Assembly: GCA_934292955.1 (NCBI GenBank)
Contig: CAKQXZ010000023.1
Span: forward strand, 1-31,528
Direction: 5' to 3'
DNA from: an uncultured Clostridia bacterium
Lineage (GTDB): Bacteria > Bacillota_A > Clostridia > Christensenellales > Borkfalkiaceae
DNA length: 31,528 nucleotides
In this document: positions 23,457 to 30,952 of the stretch, in pieces
Position numbering within the stretch: the first letter of the stretch is position 1
Layout: the number at the start of each line of letters is the position of its first letter
Program-made: the position numbers and the translations under genes
The notes under the pieces: model-generated
The model's database searches: none
What the model was told of the DNA's origin: nothing
The model's input: only the letters and a program-made list of their open reading frames with translations

Positions 23457-25589
23457 TTATTTTGTAACCGAATACAGATCGTTAAGCCACAGATTGCGGC
23501 TTGCGTCGCTCGGCATGCGCCAGTCGCCGCGCGGAGATAAACAGAGCGAACCCGTTTTTACGCCGTCGGGAACACACGAACGTTTGTACTGCGAAGCGAA
23601 GAATCTGCGGATAAACGTTTCGAGCGTTTTTGCAATTTCTTCGGGGCTGAACTCGCCCGCAAAAACGTGCGTTGCAATATAAAATACTTTAGACGGCATA
23701 AATCCGTGTTTTAACAGATAATACATAAAGAAGTCGTGCAGAACGTAAGGTCCGATAATCGCTTCGGTAGACTGCACGCCCTTATCGGAAGCAGGCGTAA
23801 GTTCGGGACTTATCGGCGTGTCCGCTATATCGAACAACACTTCGCCGAGCTTGCCGCCGAGTTTCGTGCCGTAGTAGCGAACCATCGCTTTTACCAGCGT
23901 TTTAGGCACGCCGCAATTAACGTTGTACATAGACATATGATCGCCGTTGTAGGTCGACCAGCCGAGCGCGGCTTCGGACATATCGCCCGTGCCTACCACG
24001 AACCCGCCTTCCTTACAAGCGTAGTCCATAAGCACCTGAGTGCGTTCCCTTGCCTGCGCGTTTTCATACGTTACGTCGGCGGTCGTTCCGTCATGCCCGA
24101 TATCGACTAAATGACTTTTTACGCTTTCGGTTATATCCACTTCCTTAAAGGTCGCGCCGAAAAGCTCGGTAAGCCGAACGGCGTTATTATGCGTGCGCTC
24201 GGACGTACCGAAACAAGGCATAGTAATCGCTATAAGATCTTTTGCGTGTCTGCCTGCAAGTTTAAGCGCGTTCACGGCAACCGCCATTGCAAGCGTGCTG
24301 TCAAGCCCGCCCGAAATACCGAGAACAAGTTTTTTCGGGTTAACCGTTTTTATTCTTTTAAGCAGCCCGTGCGACTGAATATTGAAAACGTCTTCGCAAC
24401 GTTCGGTAAGGCGCGCTCTGTCTTCGGGAACAAAGGGCGTGCGCGAATATCTTCTTTCTAACGTGAAACCGCTCGGATCGACGTTGAACGAAACAAAGCC
24501 GTAGCCGACAGCCGCAAAAGGTCTGGTGAATTTTTTAGAACGCTCGAATTCGAGAAAGGCACAGTCTATATCGCCTATCGCCTTACCTTCGCCGAACGGC
24601 ATGCTTTCCGCAATCCTTCTGCCCGCTTCGTAAATAATGTCATGTCCGCCGAAAACGACGTCGGTCGTGCTTTCGCCTTCGCCGCTCGAACAATAAATAT
24701 ATGCGCAAAGGCATTTGGATGACTGCATGGAAACCATTTTGCGGCGGTAATTCTCTTTGCCTGCCGATTCGTTGCTTGCCGACAGATTAACGACTATGTT
24801 AGCCCCGGCAAGCGCGTGGAAAACAGACGGAGAATCCGGCACCCAGATATCTTCGCATATTTCGGCAGCCACTTTCATTTCGGGCATCAATGCGTTTTTA
24901 AGTATGATTTTATACCCAAACGGCACATGGTATCCGCAATAATCTATGACGGTATTTTCGTCGGGCGCGGCGTTGAAATATCTTTTTTCGTAAAACTCGT
25001 TATAATTGGGAAGATTGCGCTTGGGAACAACAGCGAGAAGTTTCCCGCCGCAAAAAGCCGCGGCGCAGTTGTAAATGCGCCCGTCAACCCGAACGGGAAG
25101 CCCTGCAAACACGAGCATGTTTTTATTAGCCGAAGCGTCTATTACCCTTTTAAGCCCGCGCTCCGCAGCGTTCAGCAACGCTTCCTGATACATAAGATCG
25201 CCTACCGTATAGCCCGTAAGCGAAAGTTCGGGAAAAACCGCGACGGTAATGCCCTTTTTATATGCAAAATCTATAAGTTCTATAGTTTTTTGAACGTTGA
25301 AATCTACGTCGCCTACACTTACTTCGTTGGTGAGCGCGGCGCATTTTACAAAGCCGTAAGTTTTGGACTGTTCTTTTTTTTGCGGCTGATTCGTATCGCC
25401 GAGTTCGGCAAGCGTAACGCCCATGGCGTTGGCGAGTTTTTCCGCGGTCTGCGTTTTAATACTGTTTATGCCGCCCGAAAATATTTTATTTACCGTCCCC
25501 GCCGACATTCCCGTCAGCGCGGTAACTTCTTTAAGTGTAAGTCCTTTTTCTTTTCTGATTCTTCTTAGTGCTTCGATCGTTTTGTCCAT
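23457..25589 (-). CDS. nadE: Glutamine-dependent NAD+ synthetase with N-terminal XRE-type HTH
   Basis: The enzyme amidates nicotinic acid adenine dinucleotide to NAD+, taking ammonia from glutamine. The 710-residue protein carries an extra XRE/Cro-type helix-turn-helix at residues 1-65 (GLTLKEVTALTGMSAGTVNKIFSGG), then a 10-residue linker. The nitrilase-type glutaminase domain follows, with Glu121 in FPELSLTGY, Lys190 in VVPKRNLPNY and Cys245 in AAEICEDIW. The synthetase domain has SGGLDS at 426-431. Without the HTH the protein would have the usual length of about 640 residues. Catalytic residues look intact, so the enzyme should be active. The HTH suggests it also binds DNA, perhaps its own promoter. 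CGGAG precedes the ATG; the frame is continuous across the junction. Confidence 0.92.
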   Translation of the reverse strand: MDKTIEALRRIRKEKGLTLKEVTALTGMSAGTVNKIFSGGINSIKTQTAEKLANAMGVTLAELGDTNQPQKKEQSKTYGFVKCAALTNEVSVGDVDFNVQKTIELIDFAYKKGITVAVFPELSLTGYTVGDLMYQEALLNAAERGLKRVIDASANKNMLVFAGLPVRVDGRIYNCAAAFCGGKLLAVVPKRNLPNYNEFYEKRYFNAAPDENTVIDYCGYHVPFGYKIILKNALMPEMKVAAEICEDIWVPDSPSVFHALAGANIVVNLSASNESAGKENYRRKMVSMQSSKCLCAYIYCSSGEGESTTDVVFGGHDIIYEAGRRIAESMPFGEGKAIGDIDCAFLEFERSKKFTRPFAAVGYGFVSFNVDPSGFTLERRYSRTPFVPEDRARLTERCEDVFNIQSHGLLKRIKTVNPKKLVLGISGGLDSTLAMAVAVNALKLAGRHAKDLIAITMPCFGTSERTHNNAVRLTELFGATFKEVDITESVKSHLVDIGHDGTTADVTYENAQARERTQVLMDYACKEGGFVVGTGDMSEAALGWSTYNGDHMSMYNVNCGVPKTLVKAMVRYYGTKLGGKLGEVLFDIADTPISPELTPASDKGVQSTEAIIGPYVLHDFFMYYLLKHGFMPSKVFYIATHVFAGEFSPEEIAKTLETFIRRFFASQYKRSCVPDGVKTGSLCLSPRGDWRMPSDASRNLWLNDLYSVTK

Positions 25590-25609
25590 AACTCTGTTCT
25601 CCGATTAAC

Positions 25610-25637
25610 ATTTTACCATATATTATAAATAAAGCAA
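25610..25637 (-). promoter_or_regulatory. Possible nadE promoter
   Basis: On minus, TTGCTT (25637-25632) and TAAAAT (25615-25610) are separated by 16 bases and lie just upstream of the nadE ribosome site. A perfect TATAAT (25627-25622) also occurs but has no matching -35. ATATGG occurs twice in this region, on either side of the -35, as a possible but weak operator candidate. Confidence 0.4.
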
Positions 25638-25839
25638 ATAGAAATAGCCATATTTTAATTTTTTAACAAAATAATTTTTTATATATATTATTTAAGCAAT
25701 ATCAAAGGTAACGATCATAAGGTTACGTCAAAGCGTAATTCGGTTGTAATAGAGCGTTTCAGACAACACAACCGACGCAACGAACGTAACAAGAAGCGCA
25801 TACAGCACGTATAAGCTAAGCGCGCCCGCGTGTATATGC

Positions 25840-25868
25840 TTGACTTCGGCAGGCGGAAAATATATAAT
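25840..25868 (+). promoter_or_regulatory. Strong sigma-A promoter for the M42 peptidase
   Basis: TTGACT (25840-25845), a 17-base spacer and a perfect TATAAT (25863-25868) point to a start near 25875, giving a leader of about 55 bases. Confidence 0.8.
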
Positions 25869-25929
25869 TGAACGCAGTAAATAATATTGCGCCTGCGTAT
25901 GCTACGGCAATGCGGCGCGGGAGATTTTT

Positions 25930-26967
25930 ATGATTGACGTGAAAAAATATAAAAATTATTACTTTCAGACGGCAAAACAGATTTTTGAAATACCCAGTCC
26001 CACGGGATATTACACCGAGATAGCCGAAGTTCTTAAAAAATTTGCTTCAGACACCGGCGCGCACTTCGAACGCACGAACAAAGGTTGTTTTATTCTTACG
26101 GTAAAAGGCGAAAGCGACAAGGCTTTGGGTCTCTGCGCGCATGCCGATACGCTCGGCGCGATGGTTCGCTCTTTTTCCGGCGATAAAATAAATTTTACTA
26201 AAATAGGCGGTCCGGTTCTGTCTTCATACGACGGTGAATACTGCACCGTTATTACCAGAAACGGTAAAAAATACAGCGGAACGTTCTTGTCGGTCAGCCC
26301 GTCTAAACACGTTTTTACCGACAGCGACACATTAAACCACACCGAAGAAAATATGTATATCCGTCTTGACGAAGACGTGAAATGCCCCGACGATTTCAAA
26401 AAACTCGGAATTTATTCGGGCGATTACGTCGCGCTCGATACCAAGTTCACCGTTACCGATTCGGGTTACATGAAAACCCGTTTTATCGACGACAAAGCGA
26501 GCGTAGCCGCATTTATTACCGTTCTGAAAATTATAAAAGATTATAATATTAAATTACCCTATACGGTAAAAATGCTAATAACCATGTACGAAGAATTCGG
26601 ACACGGCGCAAGTTTCGTTCCCGACGGTATAATAAAAATGCTCGGCGTGGATATGGGCTGCGTAGGCAAAGACCTTAACTGCACCGAACGTCAGGTAAGC
26701 ATTTGCGCGAAAGATTCGCACGGACCGTACGATTACGATTTCACCAACGAACTCATCGCTCTCGCAAACAAACATAACCTTTCTTACGCGGTAGACATTT
26801 ACCCCTACTACGGTTCTGACGTGGGAGCCATGTGGACTGCGGGTCACGATATTCCGGGCGCGCTTGTCGGCACGGGCGTACACGCTTCACACGGAATGGA
26901 ACGCACTCATATCGACGGCGTTATGAATACCGTTTCACTTATTCTCGCATATCTCGGCGTACTGTAA
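25930..26967 (+). CDS. M42-family metallo-aminopeptidase
   Basis: The 345-residue protein fits the M42 family of cytoplasmic, usually large-oligomeric aminopeptidases with two metal ions. Visible metal-site motifs are AHADTLGAMV (His71, Asp73), RFIDDKAS, YEEFGHGAS (the paired glutamates) and GVDMG. A C-terminal GTGVHASHGMERTH supplies the last ligand. Length is normal. These enzymes trim N-terminal residues from short peptides, so a role in peptide use as a carbon and nitrogen source is likely. GGGAG lies 6 bases before the ATG. It has its own promoter and a strong terminator, and so is a single-gene unit. Confidence 0.88.
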   Translation: MIDVKKYKNYYFQTAKQIFEIPSPTGYYTEIAEVLKKFASDTGAHFERTNKGCFILTVKGESDKALGLCAHADTLGAMVRSFSGDKINFTKIGGPVLSSYDGEYCTVITRNGKKYSGTFLSVSPSKHVFTDSDTLNHTEENMYIRLDEDVKCPDDFKKLGIYSGDYVALDTKFTVTDSGYMKTRFIDDKASVAAFITVLKIIKDYNIKLPYTVKMLITMYEEFGHGASFVPDGIIKMLGVDMGCVGKDLNCTERQVSICAKDSHGPYDYDFTNELIALANKHNLSYAVDIYPYYGSDVGAMWTAGHDIPGALVGTGVHASHGMERTHIDGVMNTVSLILAYLGVL

Positions 26968-26989
26968 ATAAGTCTGAAAATAAAGAAAA

Positions 26990-27060
26990 CCGCAAAAAAA
27001 TCGCCTTATAGGTCGATTATCTCTATATATGGCAATATGTCGCCATATTCGGCAAAATCA
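26990..27060. repeat. Duplicated terminator arm and small palindrome
   Basis: The segment around 26994-27020 (AAAAAAATCGCC then TTATAGGTCGATTAT) is nearly the same as the left arm of the terminator at 27087-27110. It lacks the matching right arm. It is followed by ATATGGC-AATATGTC-GCCATAT, a perfect 7-bp stem. It looks like a decayed duplicate of the neighbouring terminator. Confidence 0.5.
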
Positions 27061-27086
27061 AACGAAAAGCTAATAAAAAGCATATA

Positions 27087-27130
27087 AAAAACCGCCTATA
27101 GGTCGATTATTCCGACTTACGGGCGGTTTT
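27087..27130. terminator. Long bidirectional terminator between convergent genes
   Basis: AAAACCGCCTATAGGTCG pairs with CGACTTACGGGCGGTTTT over 18 positions (G-U pairs included) around an ATTATTC loop region. The flanking A and T tracts serve both the M42 gene on plus and whiA on minus. Confidence 0.85.
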
Positions 27131-27169
27131 ATTATATTTATTTTATTTATTATGACTGTCTATTCGGTT

Positions 27170-28093
27170 TTACTTCAACTCTTCCGATATAGCGACAAGT
27201 TTTCTTAACCGGTGATTTAAGCAACTTTTGCTTATACCCAATTTTTCGGCAAGTTCGTTAAGGCTCATGGTCGGGTTTTCCGTTCTGGCGATTGCCGTTT
27301 CTTTAAGATCGTCGGGCAAAGCGTCAAGCCCGGCGGACTGCGAAATCAGGTCTATTGCCGCACGTTGTTTTACGCTGGCTATAACCGTTTTATCGGTATT
27401 ATGCAAAAAGCAATTTGTTTCGCGATTGGTCTGATTGCTCATTTCGCGCTCGACCATAATTTCGGAAAGATCAAGCACGCTTTTGTTCGCGCCCATATAC
27501 GCAAGTATATTTTTTATTTCTTCGCTCTGCTTGAAATACACTACCCAGTTATCTTTACGTTTTATAACTTTTGGTAAAAACCCGAAACCCGCAAGTATAT
27601 CAACAGCGTACTCCGCGGAGCCGTACATAGAGAATACAAATTCAAGATGATAGCCCGTTCCCGATCGTTTTGCCGACGGAATGGTCACGCTGCCGCCACC
27701 GGCAAAACTGCCCGCAAGATATGACCTTTGACAGCATTCTTTTTCCGTAAGCGACGGAGCAGGCTCAAGCGAAATTTTAAGCTCGCCGCCGTCTTCGGCA
27801 AGTATTCCAAGATCTAAAAGAATGTTTTTACTTCCGTCGTCAAGCAAAGTAAAATTGCTTATTGCACCTTTCGTGCTTAAAGAAAAAACGGGTTTTGCGC
27901 CGTACAACCTTTCGGCAACAGCGGCAAAATATTCAAGACAGTCGCTCTGCCCGTCTATACTCAGCCCTATTTTATCGCCGCTGGTTACAATACTGCCCGC
28001 GGTGCGGATAAATGCATAAAAAGCCGCTTTTTCACAGCAGGGCTTTCTTTTTTTGGAACAAAGTTCCTTTTTCGTGCGTTCGGTAAAAGTCAT
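27170..28093 (-). CDS. whiA: DNA-binding protein WhiA
   Basis: The 307-residue protein has the WhiA layout: an N-terminal LAGLIDADG-like homing-endonuclease fold without nuclease residues (YLAGSFAGGGSV, about 125-136) and a C-terminal helix-turn-helix (MSLNELAEKLGISKSCLNHRL). WhiA binds DNA and affects cell division and chromosome segregation in Gram-positive bacteria and sporulation in Streptomyces. Length is normal. The start overlaps the PHP gene stop by 4 bases, and the ribosome-binding site is weak, so translation is probably coupled. It is the last gene of murB-PHP-whiA and ends at the strong convergent terminator. Confidence 0.93.
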   Translation of the reverse strand: MTFTERTKKELCSKKRKPCCEKAAFYAFIRTAGSIVTSGDKIGLSIDGQSDCLEYFAAVAERLYGAKPVFSLSTKGAISNFTLLDDGSKNILLDLGILAEDGGELKISLEPAPSLTEKECCQRSYLAGSFAGGGSVTIPSAKRSGTGYHLEFVFSMYGSAEYAVDILAGFGFLPKVIKRKDNWVVYFKQSEEIKNILAYMGANKSVLDLSEIMVEREMSNQTNRETNCFLHNTDKTVIASVKQRAAIDLISQSAGLDALPDDLKETAIARTENPTMSLNELAEKLGISKSCLNHRLRKLVAISEELK

Positions 28094-28869
28094 AATTTTT
28101 CTTTTTTGTATTGCGTAAAGCGCAGGTTCGGTACTCTGCCGTCAATATTATCTATGCGACCGAGCGGAATGCTCACCCGTGACAACAGGTCGTCGGCAAG
28201 TCTACCGTCGCCTACACGATCGGGCGAGTGCGCGTCGGAATCGATAACGAAACGCACCGACGTTTTATCTGCGATATTCTGCCACTCTTCATCGGACAAA
28301 TGCACCTTTTTGGTGTTTATTTCGAGATACGTTCCGTAATCGGCAAGGCACTTAGCCACTTCGAGCGAGTCCGAATAACAGCAGTAATTCAGGTGAGTAA
28401 GTACATCGAGCGGATTGTTTTTAATTGTGTTTATATATGCTTTGGTCGTTCTTTTTATAAGCGCGTCCGACGGCTTGCCGTGAAACGCATGCGTTAAAGC
28501 GTTCGCCGCAAAAAAGCCGAAATAATCTTTGAAAGAATCGAGTATAACAAACTTATGCACGCCGGCAAGAAACAGATCGAGATATTCGTAATCACTCTGC
28601 TTTACGTCGGTTGCGCCGTCCGTTCCGATAATGTTGGCTTCCGTACCCAAAAGCACTTTTACGCCCGTAAGTTTTTCGGCCACAGTGCAATCCGCACGCA
28701 TTTGCGGCAGTTTTTTCCTTCGCATCCCGTAGGCGGGATGATTGAACCCGTGATCGGTTATACCTATGCCGATCAGCCCTTTTTCTTTCGCGGCGCGGGC
28801 GTTGTCGTCAATTGTGCCGCTGCCGTGGCTGTATTGCGTATGCGTGTGTAAGTCGAAATCAATCATCAA
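28090..28869 (-). CDS. PHP-domain phosphoesterase (YcdX-like)
   Basis: The 259-residue protein shows PHP-domain metal motifs: DLHTHTQYSHG near the N-terminus, GIGITDHGF near residue 36, LGTEANI, AGVHKF and the C-terminal VIDSDAHSP. Such proteins are trinuclear metal phosphoesterases; this group resembles YcdX and related phosphatases of unknown substrate. Its start overlaps the 3' end of murB by 11 bases (8 if the second ATG is used), and AGGAA precedes it. PHP genes are a regular part of the clostridial murB-whiA cluster, so the neighbourhood supports the assignment. Confidence 0.85.
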   Translation of the reverse strand: MMIDFDLHTHTQYSHGSGTIDDNARAAKEKGLIGIGITDHGFNHPAYGMRRKKLPQMRADCTVAEKLTGVKVLLGTEANIIGTDGATDVKQSDYEYLDLFLAGVHKFVILDSFKDYFGFFAANALTHAFHGKPSDALIKRTTKAYINTIKNNPLDVLTHLNYCCYSDSLEVAKCLADYGTYLEINTKKVHLSDEEWQNIADKTSVRFVIDSDAHSPDRVGDGRLADDLLSRVSIPLGRIDNIDGRVPNLRFTQYKKEKL

Positions 28870-29764
28870 AATTTCCTATATAGCGGACCTCTTCTTTAAG
28901 CACTATGCCCTGAGTTTCGTAAACCCGCTTTTTAATCAAGTTAATCAACGAATAAATATCGCCCGAAGTCGCGCCGCCGCCTGCAAGAATAAAGTTGGCA
29001 TGTTTTTCGGAAACGCGCGCGCCGCCGACCGAAACGCCTTTAAGCCCCGCGCAGTCTATAACCTTACCCGCAAAATATCCGTCGTTAAGAAAGACCGATC
29101 CGCAACTTTTTCCGTGCGGCTGAGCGTTCTTTCTTAATTTTTTGAAACGTTCGCGCTTGCCGTCTATTACGTCGGGTTCGCTCGGTTTTAATATAAAGCA
29201 CGCCGAAACGATAATTCTTTTATTACGCTCCGACCCGCTTTCGCCGTTATGTTCCGAAAAAAAGCTCGTTCTGTAGCCGAAATTGCAGTCCGCGCCGCTG
29301 ATTACCCCGCTTGCCGTAACGACGTACGAAACATAATCGCCCACGCATTTGGAAAAACAGCCCGCGTTCATGCACACCGCCCCGCCGACGGTTGCGGGAA
29401 TACCTTCGGTAAACTCCAGCCCGCCCAGCGAATTCATCGCCGCCGTTTCGGCAACGTTTTTAAGCAGCGCACCACAATCGGCTATAACCGACAAACCGTT
29501 GCATTCTATAGCGTTCACCTGCGAAGTGAAAATTATCGCGCCGTCGTACCCTTTATCCGAAAACAGCACGTTGGTTCCGCAACCGACCACTTCGCAATCG
29601 ATTTCTTCGTCGAACGAAAGTTTTAACTGCTCCGCATTCTTCGGAAAAACGGCAACGCGGGTTTTTCCGCCCGTGCCGTAAGAACAGTACGCCGAAAGAT
29701 CGACGTCAAGCCGATAATCTATCGAATGGCTTTCGAGTTTGCGCACATATCGGTCAATATTCAT
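28859..29764 (-). CDS. murB: UDP-N-acetylenolpyruvoylglucosamine reductase
   Basis: MurB reduces UDP-GlcNAc-enolpyruvate to UDP-MurNAc with FAD and NADPH, a committed step of peptidoglycan synthesis. The 301-residue protein has SYGTGGKTRV (FAD site), VVGCGTNVLFSDKGYDG, GIPATVGGAVCMNAGC, the catalytic serine in SCGSVFLND and the final glutamate in LKEEVRYIG. The compact size without the extra tyrosine loop fits the type II enzymes of Gram-positive bacteria. AGGAG stands 6 bases before the ATG. It starts the murB-PHP-whiA operon. Confidence 0.93.
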   Translation of the reverse strand: MNIDRYVRKLESHSIDYRLDVDLSAYCSYGTGGKTRVAVFPKNAEQLKLSFDEEIDCEVVGCGTNVLFSDKGYDGAIIFTSQVNAIECNGLSVIADCGALLKNVAETAAMNSLGGLEFTEGIPATVGGAVCMNAGCFSKCVGDYVSYVVTASGVISGADCNFGYRTSFFSEHNGESGSERNKRIIVSACFILKPSEPDVIDGKRERFKKLRKNAQPHGKSCGSVFLNDGYFAGKVIDCAGLKGVSVGGARVSEKHANFILAGGGATSGDIYSLINLIKKRVYETQGIVLKEEVRYIGNFDD

Positions 29765-29912
29765 TTTGTACTCCTATTTTACACCTTTATACATTTTTTT
29801 ACAATCGTTTTCGACGGTGATTTTTCTCGTCGCTTCAATTTCGTTATTTTACGCGCAACGGTTATACCGTTTTATCGTTTGTTTCGGCGTTTATTTTTCC
29901 GTTTTATATCGT

Positions 29913-30860
29913 TTATTTTTCTGTTCCGTACAGCGACGAGCCTATTGTTTCTCGGTTTTTGCTAAAATCGATCGATAATTTTTTCAGCCGTTCGAGTTCG
30001 TCTTTTTTAATAAGCGGCGGCGTAACAAGCGAATAATTCACGCCGTCAAGAACGGAAACCGCTCCGTCTCCGACACTAAAAAAGAACGAACGCATACCAA
30101 TCCGGCTTAGTTTCGACTGCACCCCGTCGGACAAAAGATACCCGACAAACGCGTTTGCCGCCTTTACCTTTTCGTCCGATACCGAAAGCACCGAAACATA
30201 CTGATATAAATCGTTAAATACCGTCAGCGGCGCAACTTCGATATCTATCCCCTTGTTTTCGAGCCGATAAAGATCGCGCTGCGTGCCGATAAGCGCGGCT
30301 TCTTTGTTTTTATAAAACTCGTAAATCGCAAGATTCGACGGCACTTCGGCCATATTCGGCAAAGACATTTCTTCGTACCCGACGGCAACAAGGGAAAGAG
30401 CGTTATCCTGCACGGAAAGAATTGTTTTCGTTGCGTTTACGCCCTTTCTTACAATGCGCACATACCCGCCCATGCACCATGGTACGGCGTATTCGTAAGG
30501 CTTGCTGCCGTAAATTTTAACAAGCATTTCATACGGCAGAGCAACTCCGTTCCCGTAAGACAGCAGATCGGGATAAATACCTTTCGCGAAAAATTCAGCC
30601 GCGCTTAAAGCCGTCTGAGTTTTTACGGTAACGCAAACTTTATTGTTCTTTTCGTATTGCTTGGAAACAGCACTAAGAAACGCCGCGCGCGAACCCGTTC
30701 CCCCTTCGAACGTATCAATATGCCAGAGTTCTATATATATTTTTTCATCGGATTGCGCGGCGGAGCCGTTTTTTAACTGTTTGATACCGCAAACGATCAT
30801 TACCGCCGAAAACGCTGCCGTAAGAATTAAAGACAATAAAAAAAACGGCGTTTTTCTCAT
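29913..30860 (-). CDS. Orphan extracellular solute-binding protein
   Basis: The 315-residue product begins with an export segment (FFLLSLILTAAFSAVMIVCG) and continues with a pattern of family 1 solute-binding proteins: IYIELWHIDTFEGGTGSRAAF, then KGIYPDLLSYGNG, and a C-terminal AANAFVGYLLSDGVQSKL. The Cys in MIVCG lacks a standard lipobox residue at -1, so it may be a membrane anchor rather than a lipoprotein. It is shorter than most ABC sugar-binding proteins, and no permease or ATPase gene is adjacent. No Shine-Dalgarno sequence is evident before the ATG. It may serve a transporter encoded elsewhere or act as a sensor. Confidence 0.75.
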   Translation of the reverse strand: MRKTPFFLLSLILTAAFSAVMIVCGIKQLKNGSAAQSDEKIYIELWHIDTFEGGTGSRAAFLSAVSKQYEKNNKVCVTVKTQTALSAAEFFAKGIYPDLLSYGNGVALPYEMLVKIYGSKPYEYAVPWCMGGYVRIVRKGVNATKTILSVQDNALSLVAVGYEEMSLPNMAEVPSNLAIYEFYKNKEAALIGTQRDLYRLENKGIDIEVAPLTVFNDLYQYVSVLSVSDEKVKAANAFVGYLLSDGVQSKLSRIGMRSFFFSVGDGAVSVLDGVNYSLVTPPLIKKDELERLKKLSIDFSKNRETIGSSLYGTEK

Positions 30861-30952
30861 ACGCTAATATATGATAAAACAACCGTTTTAATGTTTATAT
30901 TCAATTTTTAATTTTTATTCAGGCAATCGCATTTTTGCCTTAACGCCGAAAA

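Larger units (their letters stand above)
25590..25929. other. Divergent intergenic stretch between nadE and the M42 gene
   Basis: The 340 bases hold the possible nadE promoter (25610-25637) and a strong plus-strand promoter (25840-25868). Between them is a minus-strand frame of 57 codons (25901-25728) without a start codon, whose C-terminal half is hydrophobic (SLYVLYALLVTFVASVVLS). That frame overlaps the plus promoter and may be the tail of a decayed membrane-protein gene or chance. The part next to nadE is very AT-rich. Nothing else is seen. Confidence 0.6.

Noticed and set aside
24816..25568. 250-codon plus-strand frame opposite nadE
   Set aside because: Shadow of the NAD synthetase and HTH coding sequence, no ribosome site or domain.
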